Positions 7,844 to 17,003 of a stretch of 64,000 bases of DNA are shown piece by piece (the stretch's first letter is position 1; every line of letters starts with the position of its first letter). Origin of the DNA: Sphingomonas sp. HMP6 (GTDB lineage Bacteria; Pseudomonadota; Alphaproteobacteria; Sphingomonadales; Sphingomonadaceae); contig NZ_AP022672.1 of the NCBI RefSeq assembly GCF_013374095.1, positions 2,869,501 to 2,933,500 on the forward strand, in the 5' to 3' direction. The notes beneath the pieces were generated by a model. The model was not told the origin of the DNA and did not search any database. It saw only the letters and a list, made by a program, of their open reading frames with translations. Made by a program: the position numbers and the translations under genes.

Positions 7844-9363
7844 GCGACGGGGGACGGTTCTCCGTCGCCTTGCTGGAAGCCGGGGGCCGCAACACTGGCT
7901 TGCGCACCCGCATCCCGGCGTTCCTCGCGTTTCAGACCGACAAGACCAACTGGAATTACGAGACCGTGCCCCAGCCGGGTCTGAATGGCCGCCGCGGGCA
8001 TCAGCCGCGCGGCAAGGGGCTGGGCGGGTCGAGCGCGATCAACGCGATGGTCTATATCCGCGGCAATAAATGGGATTACGACAATTGGGCGGCGCTCGGC
8101 TGCCCCGGCTGGTCGTATGACGATGTGTTGCCGTGGTTCAAACGCGCCGAGCATAATGTCCGCGGGGCCGACGACTTTCACGGCGCCGACGGGCCGTTGT
8201 GGGTGAGCGAGCAGCGCTTCGCCAATCCCGGCAGCATGGATTTCATCGAGGCGGGGGCTAGCCTGCAAATCCCGCGTAACGACGATTTCAACGGCGCGCG
8301 GCAGGAAGGCGTCGGCCTGTACCAGGTCACGCAAAAGGGCGGGGAGCGCTGGACTTCCGCACGCGCCTTCTTGGGCGACAAGCCGAGCAATCCCAACCTC
8401 CACATCCTGACCGGCGTGACCGCCGAGCGCGTGCTGTTCGAAGATGGCCGCGCCTGGGGCGTCGCGTACCTGCAGGATGGGCAATCCAAGGTGATCCGCG
8501 CGCGGCGTGGCGTCATTCTGGCAGGCGGCGTGTTCGGCACCGCGCAATTGCTGCAGCTCTCCGGCATCGGCCCGGCGGCGCATCTGCAGGAACATGGCAT
8601 CGCCGTGCGCGTCGACCGGCCGGCGGTCGGCGAAAACCTGCAGGATCATATCGATTATGTCGCGGCGTTCGAAACGCCGGGAAAAAGCTTTGTCGGCAAT
8701 TCGCTAAAGGGCACGCTGGCGATGGGCGGCGCGCTGATCAGTTGGCTGCGCAAGCGCGAGGGGATGATGACGACGCCGTTTGCCGAAGCGGGCGGCTTCC
8801 TGACCGTCACGCCGGACGCGCCCGCGCCCGATGTGCAATTGCATTTCGTGATCGCAGCACTGGAGGATCATGGCCGGACCAAAGTGCCGGGGCATGGTTT
8901 CTCGTGCCACGTCTGCGTGCTGCGGCCGGAAAGTACCGGGACGGTTCGGCTCGCCTCGGGCGATGCGCGGGCGGCGCCGGTGATCGACCCGGCCTTCTTC
9001 AGCGATTCGCGCGACATGGAGGTGATGAAGGCGGGGGTGCGCGCGATGTATCGCATTCTCGAACAGCCGCCGCTCAGCAATCATCAGGGGCGCGACCGCT
9101 ATCCAATCGACCTCAGCGATGACGATGCGCTCGAACGCTTGATCCGGGCGCGCGCCGATACGGTCTATCACCCGGTCGGTACGGCGCGGATGGGGTCGGA
9201 CGATGCGGCGGTGTGCGATCCGCGACTGCGCGTGCGCGGGGTGGAGGGGCTGTACGTCGCCGATGCCTCGGTCATGCCCAAGCTCGTCTCGGGTAACACC
9301 AATGCGCCCTCGATCATGATCGGCGAGCGCTGCGCCGATTTTGTGACGGCGGATCTGGGGTGA
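7777..9363 (+). CDS. GMC-family FAD-dependent oxidoreductase (choline/alcohol dehydrogenase-like)
   Basis: A 528-aa flavoprotein starting with the FAD-binding Rossmann motif IVVVGGGSGGAAAAGRL. The GMC signature GLGGSSAINAMVYIRGN is near residue 85. The C-terminal active-site region is present as HPVGTARMG and SGNTNAPSIMIGERCADFV. The family oxidises alcohols or choline-type substrates; the specific substrate is not evident. It starts inside the 3' end of the desaturase-like gene, and its TGA overlaps the next start, suggesting a three-gene unit. Confidence 0.92.
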   Translation: MEEADIVVVGGGSGGAAAAGRLSDGGRFSVALLEAGGRNTGLRTRIPAFLAFQTDKTNWNYETVPQPGLNGRRGHQPRGKGLGGSSAINAMVYIRGNKWDYDNWAALGCPGWSYDDVLPWFKRAEHNVRGADDFHGADGPLWVSEQRFANPGSMDFIEAGASLQIPRNDDFNGARQEGVGLYQVTQKGGERWTSARAFLGDKPSNPNLHILTGVTAERVLFEDGRAWGVAYLQDGQSKVIRARRGVILAGGVFGTAQLLQLSGIGPAAHLQEHGIAVRVDRPAVGENLQDHIDYVAAFETPGKSFVGNSLKGTLAMGGALISWLRKREGMMTTPFAEAGGFLTVTPDAPAPDVQLHFVIAALEDHGRTKVPGHGFSCHVCVLRPESTGTVRLASGDARAAPVIDPAFFSDSRDMEVMKAGVRAMYRILEQPPLSNHQGRDRYPIDLSDDDALERLIRARADTVYHPVGTARMGSDDAAVCDPRLRVRGVEGLYVADASVMPKLVSGNTNAPSIMIGERCADFVTADLG

Positions 9364-9545
9364 GTGCCCAAAACCCCAAGGAGAAGACCGACTGGCGGCG
9401 GATCGGGCTGATCGCCGCGGTCACGCTGGTGCCGGGCGGTTTTCTCCTCGGGGCGGCGTTGGCGGTGCGGCGGATGCGGGCGGATACGGAGCGGGCGGAT
9501 ACGGGTTGGGGGGAGGCCGAGATCCCGCCCGAAGGCAAAGCCTAG
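9360..9545 (+). CDS. Small single-pass membrane protein
   Basis: A 61-aa protein with a GTG start that overlaps the GMC stop codon (GTGA, 9360-9363). It has a charged N-terminus (NPKEKTDWRR) followed by one membrane segment (IGLIAAVTLVPGGFLLGAAL) and a charged tail. The tight coupling suggests a partner role for the oxidoreductase, but this is inference only. Confidence 0.6.
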   Translation: MSAQNPKEKTDWRRIGLIAAVTLVPGGFLLGAALAVRRMRADTERADTGWGEAEIPPEGKA

Positions 9546-9669
9546 CGGCACCCGGCGGGTTCGGATATCCTGCACCAGTCGCGTGACTGGCGAAGCAGGT
9601 GGGGCACCACCGTGGAGCGCGACCTCGGAAAGCCGCTCGCCTGGGCATCCTCTGACTGACGGAGCCCGT

Positions 9670-10149
9670 ATGGCCGACCCTATCCATATCCCTAACTGGC
9701 AGCGCCTCGACGCGCAGATTACGACCTCGGGGCAACCGAGCGAGGTCGAACTCGCCGAGCTTGCGGCGATGGGCGTGCGGCATGTCATCAATCTCGGACC
9801 CCACACGCACGAACGGGCTTTGCCAGATGAAGCGTTCAGCGTTGCCGCCGCAGGGATGACCTACACCCACATTCCGGTTGCTTTCGATGCGCCGAGCGAT
9901 GCTGATTTCGAGCGCTTTTGCACGGCGCTGGCCACGCTGGGCGCGGCTCGCGTCCATGTCCACTGCATCCTCAACTTGCGCGTGTCGGCATTCTTCTATC
10001 GCTACCGGCGCGATGTGCTGGGCTGGGCCGATGCGACGGCACGCACGCCGATGGAGGCGCTGTGGCAACCCGGCGGCGTGTGGGCGGCGTTTGTGGGGGA
10101 TAGCAACAGCATAGCGCTGCCGCACCGTCCGCCGCGTGAGCAGCGCTGA
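9670..10149 (+). CDS. DUF442-like protein-tyrosine-phosphatase-family protein
   Basis: A 159-aa protein related in fold to the gene at 5950. The N-terminal part reads ITTSGQPSEVELAELAAMG then VRHVINLGPHTHE, typical of DUF442/tyrosine-phosphatase-like proteins. The loop HVHCILNLRVSAFFYRYR has Cys and Arg four residues apart. The start is taken at ATG 9670 because the family similarity begins there; an in-frame start exists 87 bases upstream. Substrate unknown. Confidence 0.75.
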   Translation: MADPIHIPNWQRLDAQITTSGQPSEVELAELAAMGVRHVINLGPHTHERALPDEAFSVAAAGMTYTHIPVAFDAPSDADFERFCTALATLGAARVHVHCILNLRVSAFFYRYRRDVLGWADATARTPMEALWQPGGVWAAFVGDSNSIALPHRPPREQR

Positions 10150-10163
10150 CCCCACGCAGACAT

Positions 10164-10194
10164 AAAAAAGGGCCGGTGCGTCGCCGCACCGGCC
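10164..10194 (-). terminator. Rho-independent terminator of the glnK-amtB operon
   Basis: A perfect 10-bp stem (10171-10180 with 10185-10194, loop TCGC) is followed on the minus strand by six T residues (10164-10169). It lies 69 bases beyond the amtB stop. The gene at 9670 converges on it from the other side. Confidence 0.85.
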
Positions 10195-10262
10195 TAAGGG
10201 TGTCCGCAGGAGGAACCTGGTTTGGGTGACGCCGCTCCCCCGAACGGCGCCCCCCAATCTCG

Positions 10263-11690
10263 TCAATAATTGTAGGCGCGCTCGCCGTGTTCGGTGATGT
10301 CGAGCCCTTCGTGCTCGACTTCTTGCGAGGGGCGCAGGCCGATCGTGTATTTCAGCGCGAGGAACAGCACCGCCGAAACAAGGCCCGACCAGGCCAGCGT
10401 GATGCCGACCGCCCACATCTGGGTGAGGATCTGCGCGCCCATATCGTACACGCCGGCCTTGGCCACGGGTGCGGTATAGTCGATCCAGCCCTGTCCGCCG
10501 AAATCCGGGTTGGCGACGACCGCGGTGCCGATCGCGCCGATGATCCCGCCGACGCAATGGATCCCGAACACGTCGAGGCTGTCATCATATTTCAGCGCAT
10601 TCTTCACCTTGGTGACGAAGAAGAAGCAGCCGATCGATGCGACCGCGCCGAGCAGGATCGCGGTGCCGGGGTGGGCGAAGCCGGCCGCCGGGGTGATCGC
10701 AACCAGACCGGCGACCACGCCGGAGACAGCGCCGAGCAGCGATGGCTTCTTATGCACGATCTGCTCGATGATCGCCCAGGTCACACCGGCCGCGGCGGTC
10801 GCAGTGAGGGTGTTGATGAAGGCGAGTGCGCCGAAAGCGTTGGCTTCCAGGCCCGAGCCGGCGTTGAAGCCGAACCAGCCGACCCACAGCAGGCTGGCGC
10901 CGATCATCGTCATCACCAGGCTGTGCGGCGGCATCGGCTCGGTCTTGTAGCCGAGCCGCGGCCCGATCACGAGGCAGCCGACCAAACCGGCAATGCCTGC
11001 ATTGATGTGCACCACGGTGCCGCCGGCGAAATCGAGCGCGCCCCAGCCCCACAGCAACCCGCTATCGTTCGGTGCCGCCGCCAGGAAGTCTGGGCCGGCC
11101 CAATACCACACCATGTGCGCGATCGGGAAGTAAGCGAGCGTCAGCCAGGCGACCACGAAGATGATCAGCGGCGTGAATTTGATGCGCTCGGCGAACGCAC
11201 CGACGATCAGCGCTGGTGTGATGCAGGCGAACGTCATCTGGAAGATGATGAAGACATATTCCGGCAGATAGACGCTGTTCGAAAAGGTCGCCGCGAAGGT
11301 CGAGGGGCTGACGCCCGCAAGGAACATCTTGTCGAGCCCGCCGACCAGTTTCGGGAACGGAGTGCCGGTGGAGGTGAAGGCCATTGAATAGCCCCAAGCG
11401 AACCACACCAGCGCCGCGACGCAAACGATCGTCAGCACCTGCATCAGCACCGACAGCATGTTCTTGGTGCGCACCAGACCGCCGTAGAACAGCGCGAGGC
11501 CGGGCACCGACATCATCAGCACTAGCGCCGAGGAGATCAACATCCAGGACACGTCGCCCTTGTTGACCATTTCGGCGGTTGGCACGAACGGCGCGGCTGC
11601 TGCTGGGGCCTGTGCCCAGGCCGGAAGGGCTGCGAACAGCGTCGCCCCGGCAAAGCCCGCGGCCAGCCCGAATTTGGTCGATTGCTTCAT
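10263..11690 (-). CDS. amtB: Ammonium transporter AmtB
   Basis: An integral membrane channel of the Amt/Rh family, about 475 aa, with a cleavable N-terminal signal peptide (MKQSTKFGLAAGFAG, cleavage after AQA). Family hallmarks include PGLALFYGGLVRTKNMLSVLMQ, DFAGGTVVHINAGIAGLVG (first pore His) and DVFGIHCVGGIIGAIGTAV (second pore His). The start at 11690 is preceded by AAGGGGG at suitable spacing; a longer frame to 11747 would overlap glnK and lacks such support. It follows glnK on the same transcript and is gated by binding of the GlnK trimer when nitrogen is plentiful. Confidence 0.95.
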   Translation of the reverse strand: MKQSTKFGLAAGFAGATLFAALPAWAQAPAAAAPFVPTAEMVNKGDVSWMLISSALVLMMSVPGLALFYGGLVRTKNMLSVLMQVLTIVCVAALVWFAWGYSMAFTSTGTPFPKLVGGLDKMFLAGVSPSTFAATFSNSVYLPEYVFIIFQMTFACITPALIVGAFAERIKFTPLIIFVVAWLTLAYFPIAHMVWYWAGPDFLAAAPNDSGLLWGWGALDFAGGTVVHINAGIAGLVGCLVIGPRLGYKTEPMPPHSLVMTMIGASLLWVGWFGFNAGSGLEANAFGALAFINTLTATAAAGVTWAIIEQIVHKKPSLLGAVSGVVAGLVAITPAAGFAHPGTAILLGAVASIGCFFFVTKVKNALKYDDSLDVFGIHCVGGIIGAIGTAVVANPDFGGQGWIDYTAPVAKAGVYDMGAQILTQMWAVGITLAWSGLVSAVLFLALKYTIGLRPSQEVEHEGLDITEHGERAYNY

Positions 11691-11743
11691 CGATACCCCC
11701 TTGAGGACGACCGCGCTCGCGGTCGTGGTTTGGTTCGCGGCGC

Positions 11744-12217
<474 letters not shown>

Positions 12218-12427
12218 CTAAGAATCGGGCACCCCGGCGAGGATGTCGCGCGCCGCGCCAGCATCGTCCTCGTCGACCATCACGCGGACCGGAATGAAGA
12301 ACTGGCTGCCGTCCGCGATGCTGGCATTGCCGTCGAGCGCTACGGCGAGAATGTCGGCCGATTGCAGCAGGCCGATCACCATATGCGCTTCGTTGCGCGC
12401 AAAGCGTCCGATCTCGACGAGGCTCAT
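12218..12427 (-). CDS. DUF2007 domain protein
   Basis: A 69-aa protein with the DUF2007 pattern: an N-terminal ARNEAHMVIGLLQSADILAV helix, then a strand ending FIPVRVMVDEDD, then AARDIL. This small domain resembles PII-like or signal-transducing folds, and its function is unknown. Its start overlaps the stop of the upstream oxidase-like gene (ATGA), so the two form an operon. It ends 85 bases before the glnK promoter. Confidence 0.75.
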   Translation of the reverse strand: MSLVEIGRFARNEAHMVIGLLQSADILAVALDGNASIADGSQFFIPVRVMVDEDDAGAARDILAGVPDS

Positions 12428-12993
12428 CGCGGCGGCAGTGGATCGAACTCGGGCAGAACCTGCTGGACCTGCACGGGCAGTCCGTCGATGCTGCGGTCGC
12501 GCGTCGCGATCTGGGCGAGGCGAGCGGCCGGATCCTGCTGGGCGTGGAATTTGACCAAAGTGTCGCGCGGGCGCTCCACCGTCATGCGCGGTACCCCCCA
12601 GCCGCAGTTCGTCTGCACGCTTTCGACCGCGATATCGAAAACCTGCCGCGCGCCTGCGAGCCGGGGGAAGTGCGCTGCGAACGCGTCATATCCAGGCTCA
12701 CCGGCCACGACATAGCTGCCCGTGCCGTAAAGCCGCAGGATCAGCGCGGGATTATCGAACGCGCAGAACATGATCGTGATGCGCCCGTCCGCCGTCAAAT
12801 GCGCCTGCGTCTCGTTGCCCGATCCGCCGAGATCGAGATAGGCGACGCGATTGGGCCCCATCACGCGGAAGCAATCGAGTCCCTTGGGGCTGAGGTTCAC
12901 CCGCGTTCCCTCGGCTGCGGTGGCGACGAAGAAAACCGGCTGCTTTGCAATGAAAGCGCGGTGGTCGTCGTTCAATGCCTTGAAGAATTCCAT
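12424..12993 (-). CDS. Pyridoxamine 5'-phosphate oxidase-family protein
   Basis: A 189-aa protein with the split-barrel FMN-binding fold: FIAKQPVFFVATAAEGTRVN, then SPKGLDCFRVMG and ITIMFCAFDNPALILRLYG. Members use FMN or F420 for redox chemistry or act as flavin-binding regulators; no specific substrate can be read. The start at 12993 begins just before the conserved helix (MEFFKALNDDHRAFI). It is translationally coupled to the DUF2007 gene. Confidence 0.85.
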   Translation of the reverse strand: MEFFKALNDDHRAFIAKQPVFFVATAAEGTRVNLSPKGLDCFRVMGPNRVAYLDLGGSGNETQAHLTADGRITIMFCAFDNPALILRLYGTGSYVVAGEPGYDAFAAHFPRLAGARQVFDIAVESVQTNCGWGVPRMTVERPRDTLVKFHAQQDPAARLAQIATRDRSIDGLPVQVQQVLPEFDPLPPR

Positions 12994-13146
12994 GTCGCCC
13001 TCCGCCGCTCCAGCGGCACGATAGCGTATCACTGCGGGCGATCAAACCAAACGCGGCGCGCGCGGGCGCTCGTGCGGTTGCAGACCGATCACGGTCTCGC
13101 GCCAATCCGGGCAGTTGAAGGCGGGCCAGGCGGCTGCCGGATTCAC

Positions 13147-13452
13147 CTATAAGGCCCATTTCAATGTTGTCGCATCAACCATTGGTGATCCCATGTGCCG
13201 AATAAAGGCAGACTCTATCGCGTGTTGATGCGTTGAGTGGTTGCTGTCCATTCCCTCGGCCTCGACAACCCACTTGGCAAACTGCGCAGCGGTTACCGGA
13301 CCGGACGTTGGGATGTAATTGTCGACATGCGAGGCGCGCCCGTCCACCCAGCCGCCGCAGAACCCTAAGTCGACGCAAATCTCCTGCATCAGCCTCTCAT
13401 AGTCTCGCGCCGGAGGCGGCTGGAGATTACGGGTGCGCGGCCGCTTCGCCAT
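13147..13452 (-). CDS. Hypothetical protein
   Basis: A 101-aa protein beginning with a basic stretch (MAKRPRTRNLQPPPARDYE) and containing GFCGGWVDGRASHVDNYIP. I do not recognise the family. It follows tldD by three bases on the same strand, so it is probably co-transcribed with it. Nothing in the sequence shows its role. Confidence 0.65.
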   Translation of the reverse strand: MAKRPRTRNLQPPPARDYERLMQEICVDLGFCGGWVDGRASHVDNYIPTSGPVTAAQFAKWVVEAEGMDSNHSTHQHAIESAFIRHMGSPMVDATTLKWAL

Positions 13453-13455
13453 AGC

Positions 13456-14889
13456 TCACATCGCCGTCCCGCCCGCCGTCAGCCCCGCCACCAGCAAGGT
13501 CGGCTGCCCCACGCCCGCCGGCACGCTCTGCCCGCCCTTGCCGCACATGCCGACGCCTTCATCCAAAGCGAAATCGTTGCCAATGCCTTCGACGCGGGTG
13601 AGGCAGCTCGGCCCGTCGCCGATCAGCGTTGCGCCCTTGATCGGCGCGCCGATCTTGCCGTTTTCGACGCGGTACGCCTCGGTGCAGCTGAACACGAACT
13701 TGCCCGACACGATATCGACTTGGCCGCCGCCGAAGGACTTGGCGAAGATGCCGTTCTTCATGCGACTGAGCAGCTCGGACGGATCATCCTTCCCGCCGCG
13801 CATGAAGGTGTTGGTCATGCGGGGCATCGGTGCGTGCGCGAAGCTTTCGCGGCGCCCGTTGCCGGTCGGGGCGACCCCCATCAGACGCGCGTTGAGGCGG
13901 TCCTGGATATAGCCTTTGAGGATGCCGTCCTCGATCAGCACGTTTTCCTGCGTCGGCGTGCCTTCGTCGTCGATCGACAGCGAGCCGCGCCGGTCGGCGA
14001 TCGATCCGTCATCGACCACGGTGACGCCGGGGGCGGCGACGCGCTCGCCGATCCGGCCCGAAAAGGCGCTGGTGCCCTTGCGGTTGAAATCACCCTCGAG
14101 CCCGTGGCCGATCGCCTCGTGCAGCAAAATCCCCGGCCAGCCCGGCCCGAGCAGCACGGTCATCTCGCCCGCCGGCGCATCGACCGCGTCGAGATTGACG
14201 ACCGCTTGCGCCAGCGCCTCATCGATCGCGCGGTTCCACGTCTCCGGTTCCATCAAATCGTTGTAGAGATAGCGCCCGCCGATCCCGAAGCTGCCGGTTT
14301 CGCGGCGGCCATTCTGTTCGACCACGATGCTGACGTTGAGCCGCACCAGCGGGCGCACATCGGTCGCTACGAATCCGTCGGCGCGGACGATCTCGATGAC
14401 GTTCCAATTGCCCATCAGCGAGACCGAGACTTGCGCCACCCGCGGATCGCGCGCGCGCGCGGCGGCGTCGATCGTCTGGCACAGGTTCACCTTGTCGGCG
14501 AAGGGCACCAGATCGAGCGGATCGGCGTCGGTATAGAGGTGGCGGTTGGTGGCGCGCGGCGGGCCGGCTTTCGGCGCGGCGGAGGGGTCGATCAGCGCCA
14601 TCGTTTCGCTCGCGCGGCGGATCGCGGCGGCGCTCAGTTCATTGGCGTGGGCAAACGCCGTCATCTCGCCGGAGACGGCACGCAGGCCAAAGCCCGAATG
14701 CGTATCGTAGCTTGCGGTCTTCAGCCGCCCATCGTCGAAGCCGAACGCTTCGGACTTGCGATATTGCAGGTACAGCTCGCCATCATCGGCCTTGCCGAGC
14801 GCAGCGGCGGTGAGCACCTGCGCCTCGTGCGGGTCGAGTTGACCATCGTGATACAGGAAGGCGCGGGGGTCTGTGGGGCTGGTCATCAA
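13456..14889 (-). CDS. tldD: Metalloprotease TldD
   Basis: A 477-aa member of the TldD/PmbA family with the zinc-binding motif LLHEAIGHGLEGDFNRKG (HExxxH) and the C-terminal Cys-containing segment FVFSCTEAYRVENG. TldD and PmbA together form a protease that processes small peptides such as microcin precursors and the CcdA antitoxin. Length and motif order are normal. The start is either of two consecutive ATG codons. Confidence 0.95.
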   Translation of the reverse strand: MMTSPTDPRAFLYHDGQLDPHEAQVLTAAALGKADDGELYLQYRKSEAFGFDDGRLKTASYDTHSGFGLRAVSGEMTAFAHANELSAAAIRRASETMALIDPSAAPKAGPPRATNRHLYTDADPLDLVPFADKVNLCQTIDAAARARDPRVAQVSVSLMGNWNVIEIVRADGFVATDVRPLVRLNVSIVVEQNGRRETGSFGIGGRYLYNDLMEPETWNRAIDEALAQAVVNLDAVDAPAGEMTVLLGPGWPGILLHEAIGHGLEGDFNRKGTSAFSGRIGERVAAPGVTVVDDGSIADRRGSLSIDDEGTPTQENVLIEDGILKGYIQDRLNARLMGVAPTGNGRRESFAHAPMPRMTNTFMRGGKDDPSELLSRMKNGIFAKSFGGGQVDIVSGKFVFSCTEAYRVENGKIGAPIKGATLIGDGPSCLTRVEGIGNDFALDEGVGMCGKGGQSVPAGVGQPTLLVAGLTAGGTAM

Positions 14890-14964
14890 GCGAAGATAGG
14901 GACGGGGTGCGCCTTCGTAAATGGCGTTGAGGTTTCAGCTACGCCGCTACCAACACCCTTTACC

Positions 14965-15070
14965 GTCACCCCGGCCCTGTGCCGGGGTCCACCCCGCCGC
15001 GCGTTCAACGTTCGATTTTCACGCGATCGCGCTGGCTGCACGGTGGGCCCCGGCACAGGGCCGGGGTGAC
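14965..15070. repeat. 26-bp inverted repeat (GTCACCCCGGCCC type)
   Basis: 14965-14990 (GTCACCCCGGCCCTGTGCCG, then GGGTCC) pairs with 15045-15070 at 25 of 26 positions, separated by 54 bases. It is a palindromic intergenic element between tldD and the DUF3224 gene. Sequences of this type recur between genes in sphingomonads. Confidence 0.75.
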
Positions 15071-15077
15071 GGATGGG

Positions 15078-15557
15078 TTATGCGGCAGGCAGCGTATAGG
15101 CCAGATCGTACTCGTGCTTACCGCCCTCGATCTTGATCTCGAAGGTGCCCGCAATCCCTTCCAGCGCGCCGGTGCCGCTGTCGGGCGCGATGATCACCGA
15201 CAGCTCGGCGCCGCCCGCCTTGTCGATCGTGCCGCGGTGGAGCAGCAGAAAGCTGCCTGCCTTGCCATCGACGCTGCCGCTGAACTGGTCGATCGCGACA
15301 TAGCCCGCCGGGTGTCCGGGCTGGGGCGTGCCCGCCGCGAGCATCGTGCCGGTGGCGGTCCCGGTCATGCCGCCGATGAAGGTCTTGGCGATCGCCATGC
15401 GGCTGGTCGGCAAGCCGTCGGCGGGCGCGTCGCCTTGCGCCTCTGGCGTCATCTTGACCTCGAACGTGCCGGTCGCGTGGTGCATCGGGGTCCTTTCAGG
15501 GGCCGCAGCGGCGGCGATCAGTGCAAGCGGCGTCAGCAGCAGCCAGCGCGGCCTCAC
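15078..15557 (-). CDS. DUF3224 domain protein, probably exported
   Basis: A 159-aa protein if read from the GTG at 15555-15557, which overlaps the stop of the zinc-finger gene (GTGA). The first 19 residues then form a signal-peptide-like segment (RPRWLLLTPLALIAAAAA). The mature part has the DUF3224 pattern, ATGTFEVKMTPEAQ near its start and GTFEIKIEGGKHEYDLAY at the end. An internal ATG at 15485 with an AAAGGA ribosome site would give a 135-aa cytoplasmic form; both starts are plausible. A longer upstream frame exists but overlaps the zinc-finger gene. Function unknown. Confidence 0.75.
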   Translation of the reverse strand: MRPRWLLLTPLALIAAAAAPERTPMHHATGTFEVKMTPEAQGDAPADGLPTSRMAIAKTFIGGMTGTATGTMLAAGTPQPGHPAGYVAIDQFSGSVDGKAGSFLLLHRGTIDKAGGAELSVIIAPDSGTGALEGIAGTFEIKIEGGKHEYDLAYTLPAA

Positions 15558-15787
15558 CGCCCCGCGCCGTCGCCATGATCGTGCAGCGTTGCTTGATCGA
15601 CTCCGTCGGCCGGCCCGCCGACCAGCACGAAGCGCCGGTCGCAATAGCCGCAATCGACATAGCCGCTTTCGTCGATTTCCAGGAACACGCGCGGATGGCC
15701 GAGGCTGGCGCCGCCGGGAATGTCGGTCGCGCCGTCGCAAATGTTGCGGGCATGGGTGACGCGGAGGATTTCGGGCGGGGCGATCAT
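15554..15787 (-). CDS. Zinc-finger domain protein (zf-CHCC, NDUFS6-like)
   Basis: A 77-aa protein with His and Cys residues in the CHCC arrangement: ARNICDGATD, GHPRVFLEID and GYVDCGYCDRRFVLV. This domain is the core of the NDUFS6 subunit of respiratory complex I, and stand-alone copies are common in alphaproteobacteria. The ATG at 15785-15787 gives the expected length. Its stop overlaps the GTG start proposed for the DUF3224 gene. Confidence 0.85.
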   Translation of the reverse strand: MIAPPEILRVTHARNICDGATDIPGGASLGHPRVFLEIDESGYVDCGYCDRRFVLVGGPADGVDQATLHDHGDGAGR

Positions 15788-15821
15788 GCCGCGTGCGATA
15801 GCAGCGCACGTGACCCCGAAC

Positions 15822-15954
15822 AATCCTCCCCGGAACGGGGAGGGGGACCGTGAGCATTCAGCGAACGGTGGAGGGGGCGTGCCGCGGGCGGATTGCTTGC
15901 GGCACGCCCCCTCCGTCAGCCTTCGGCTGCCACCTCCCCGTGCCGGGGAGGATT
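15822..15954. repeat. 133-bp palindromic intergenic element
   Basis: The outer ends AATCCTCCCCG (15822) and CGGGGAGGATT (to 15954) are complementary. Inside, GGAGGGGGCGTGCCGC pairs with GCGGCACGCCCCCTCC. The element fills most of the divergent gap between the zinc-finger gene and the ABC ATPase gene and could fold into a long branched hairpin. No gene is visible in it. Confidence 0.75.
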
Positions 15955-15987
15955 GAGGTTGGCGCACCGTGCGCGTAGGGCAATTGC

Positions 15988-16914
15988 ATGACCGAAGCCG
16001 CCATCTCCATCGCCAATCTGTGCAAGACTTATAAGGGCGGCAAGCGGGCGCTGGACGATGTGTCGTTCGATGTGCCGCGCGGACAAATCTTCGGGCTGCT
16101 CGGGCCCAACGGTGCGGGCAAGTCGACGCTGATCAATATCCTGGCGGGGCTGGTCAACAAGACCAGCGGGACGGCGTCGATCTGGGGTTTCGACATCGAT
16201 CAGCATCCGCGCAATGCCAAGGTGTCGATCGGCATCGTCAATCAGGAAATCCTGTTCGACCCGTTCTTTTCCCCGGCCGAGACGCTGGAAATCCAGGCCG
16301 GGCTGTACGGCGTGCCCAAGGCGAAGCGCCGCACGATGGAATTGCTGCGCGCGGTGCATCTCGAGGACAAGGCCAATGCCTACGCCCGCACGCTTTCGGG
16401 CGGCATGAAACGGCGGTTGATGGTGGCCAAGGCGATGGTCCACACGCCGCCGGTGCTGGTGCTCGACGAGCCGACCGCAGGCGTGGACATCGAGCTTCGC
16501 CAGCAGCTTTGGGCCTATGTGCGTTCGCTCAATGCGGCCGGCGTCACGGTGGTGCTGACGACGCATTACCTCGAGGAAGCCGAGCAATTGTGCGACCGGA
16601 TCGCGATCATCAACCATGGCAAGGTGATCGCCAACAAGCCGACGCGCGAGCTGGTCGGCATGGCGACCGAGAAATTGGTCGAGGTGACGGTCGATCGCGA
16701 CGTCGCGGTGCCGCCGAGCGCGGTGTGTTTCCAGAAGATCGAGCTCAAGGGCACCCGGACGCTCGCCATCACTTATGCAAAAGACAAGGTGAATGCGGGC
16801 GAAGTGCTCGCGGCGGTGCAGGCGGATGGCTACGGCATCGTGGACGTATCGACCCGCGAGGCCGATCTGGAGGATGTGTTCCTCAATTTGACGCGGGCGT
16901 CGAACGTGGGGTGA
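15988..16914 (+). CDS. ABC transporter ATP-binding protein (ABC-2 type)
   Basis: A 308-aa single ATPase with Walker A (GPNGAGKSTLI), signature LSGGMKRRLMV, Walker B (VLVLDEPTAGVDIELR) and H-loop (TTHYLEEAEQL). The C-terminal ~80 residues resemble the regulatory tail of DrrA/CcmA-like drug or polysaccharide exporters. No permease gene lies next to it in the window, so its membrane partner must be encoded elsewhere. The substrate cannot be inferred. Confidence 0.9.
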   Translation: MTEAAISIANLCKTYKGGKRALDDVSFDVPRGQIFGLLGPNGAGKSTLINILAGLVNKTSGTASIWGFDIDQHPRNAKVSIGIVNQEILFDPFFSPAETLEIQAGLYGVPKAKRRTMELLRAVHLEDKANAYARTLSGGMKRRLMVAKAMVHTPPVLVLDEPTAGVDIELRQQLWAYVRSLNAAGVTVVLTTHYLEEAEQLCDRIAIINHGKVIANKPTRELVGMATEKLVEVTVDRDVAVPPSAVCFQKIELKGTRTLAITYAKDKVNAGEVLAAVQADGYGIVDVSTREADLEDVFLNLTRASNVG

Positions 16915-16924
16915 GCTTGTTTTC

Positions 16925-16994
16925 CCGTTCGCTTCGAGCGTAGTCGAGAAACTGGTTTAAGCGCGAGGTGTCCCAACTTCGCTCGATACGAACG
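16925..16994. repeat. Inverted repeat, CCGTTCG-TTCGAGCG type
   Basis: 16925-16952 differs at only 2 of 28 bases from the arm at 63679-63706. A partial complementary arm (ACTTCGCTCGATACGAACGG) ends at 16994. It occupies the gap before nadB, and the nadB start lies just beyond it. One of at least two copies of this repeat type in the window. Confidence 0.7.
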
Positions 16995-17003
16995 GATTAG
17001 AGT

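Noticed and set aside
15078..15857. One 259-codon frame joining the zinc-finger region and DUF3224
   Set aside because: The upstream part overlaps the zinc-finger gene in another frame, and the DUF3224 pattern begins only later; a coupled GTG start at 15557 explains it better.
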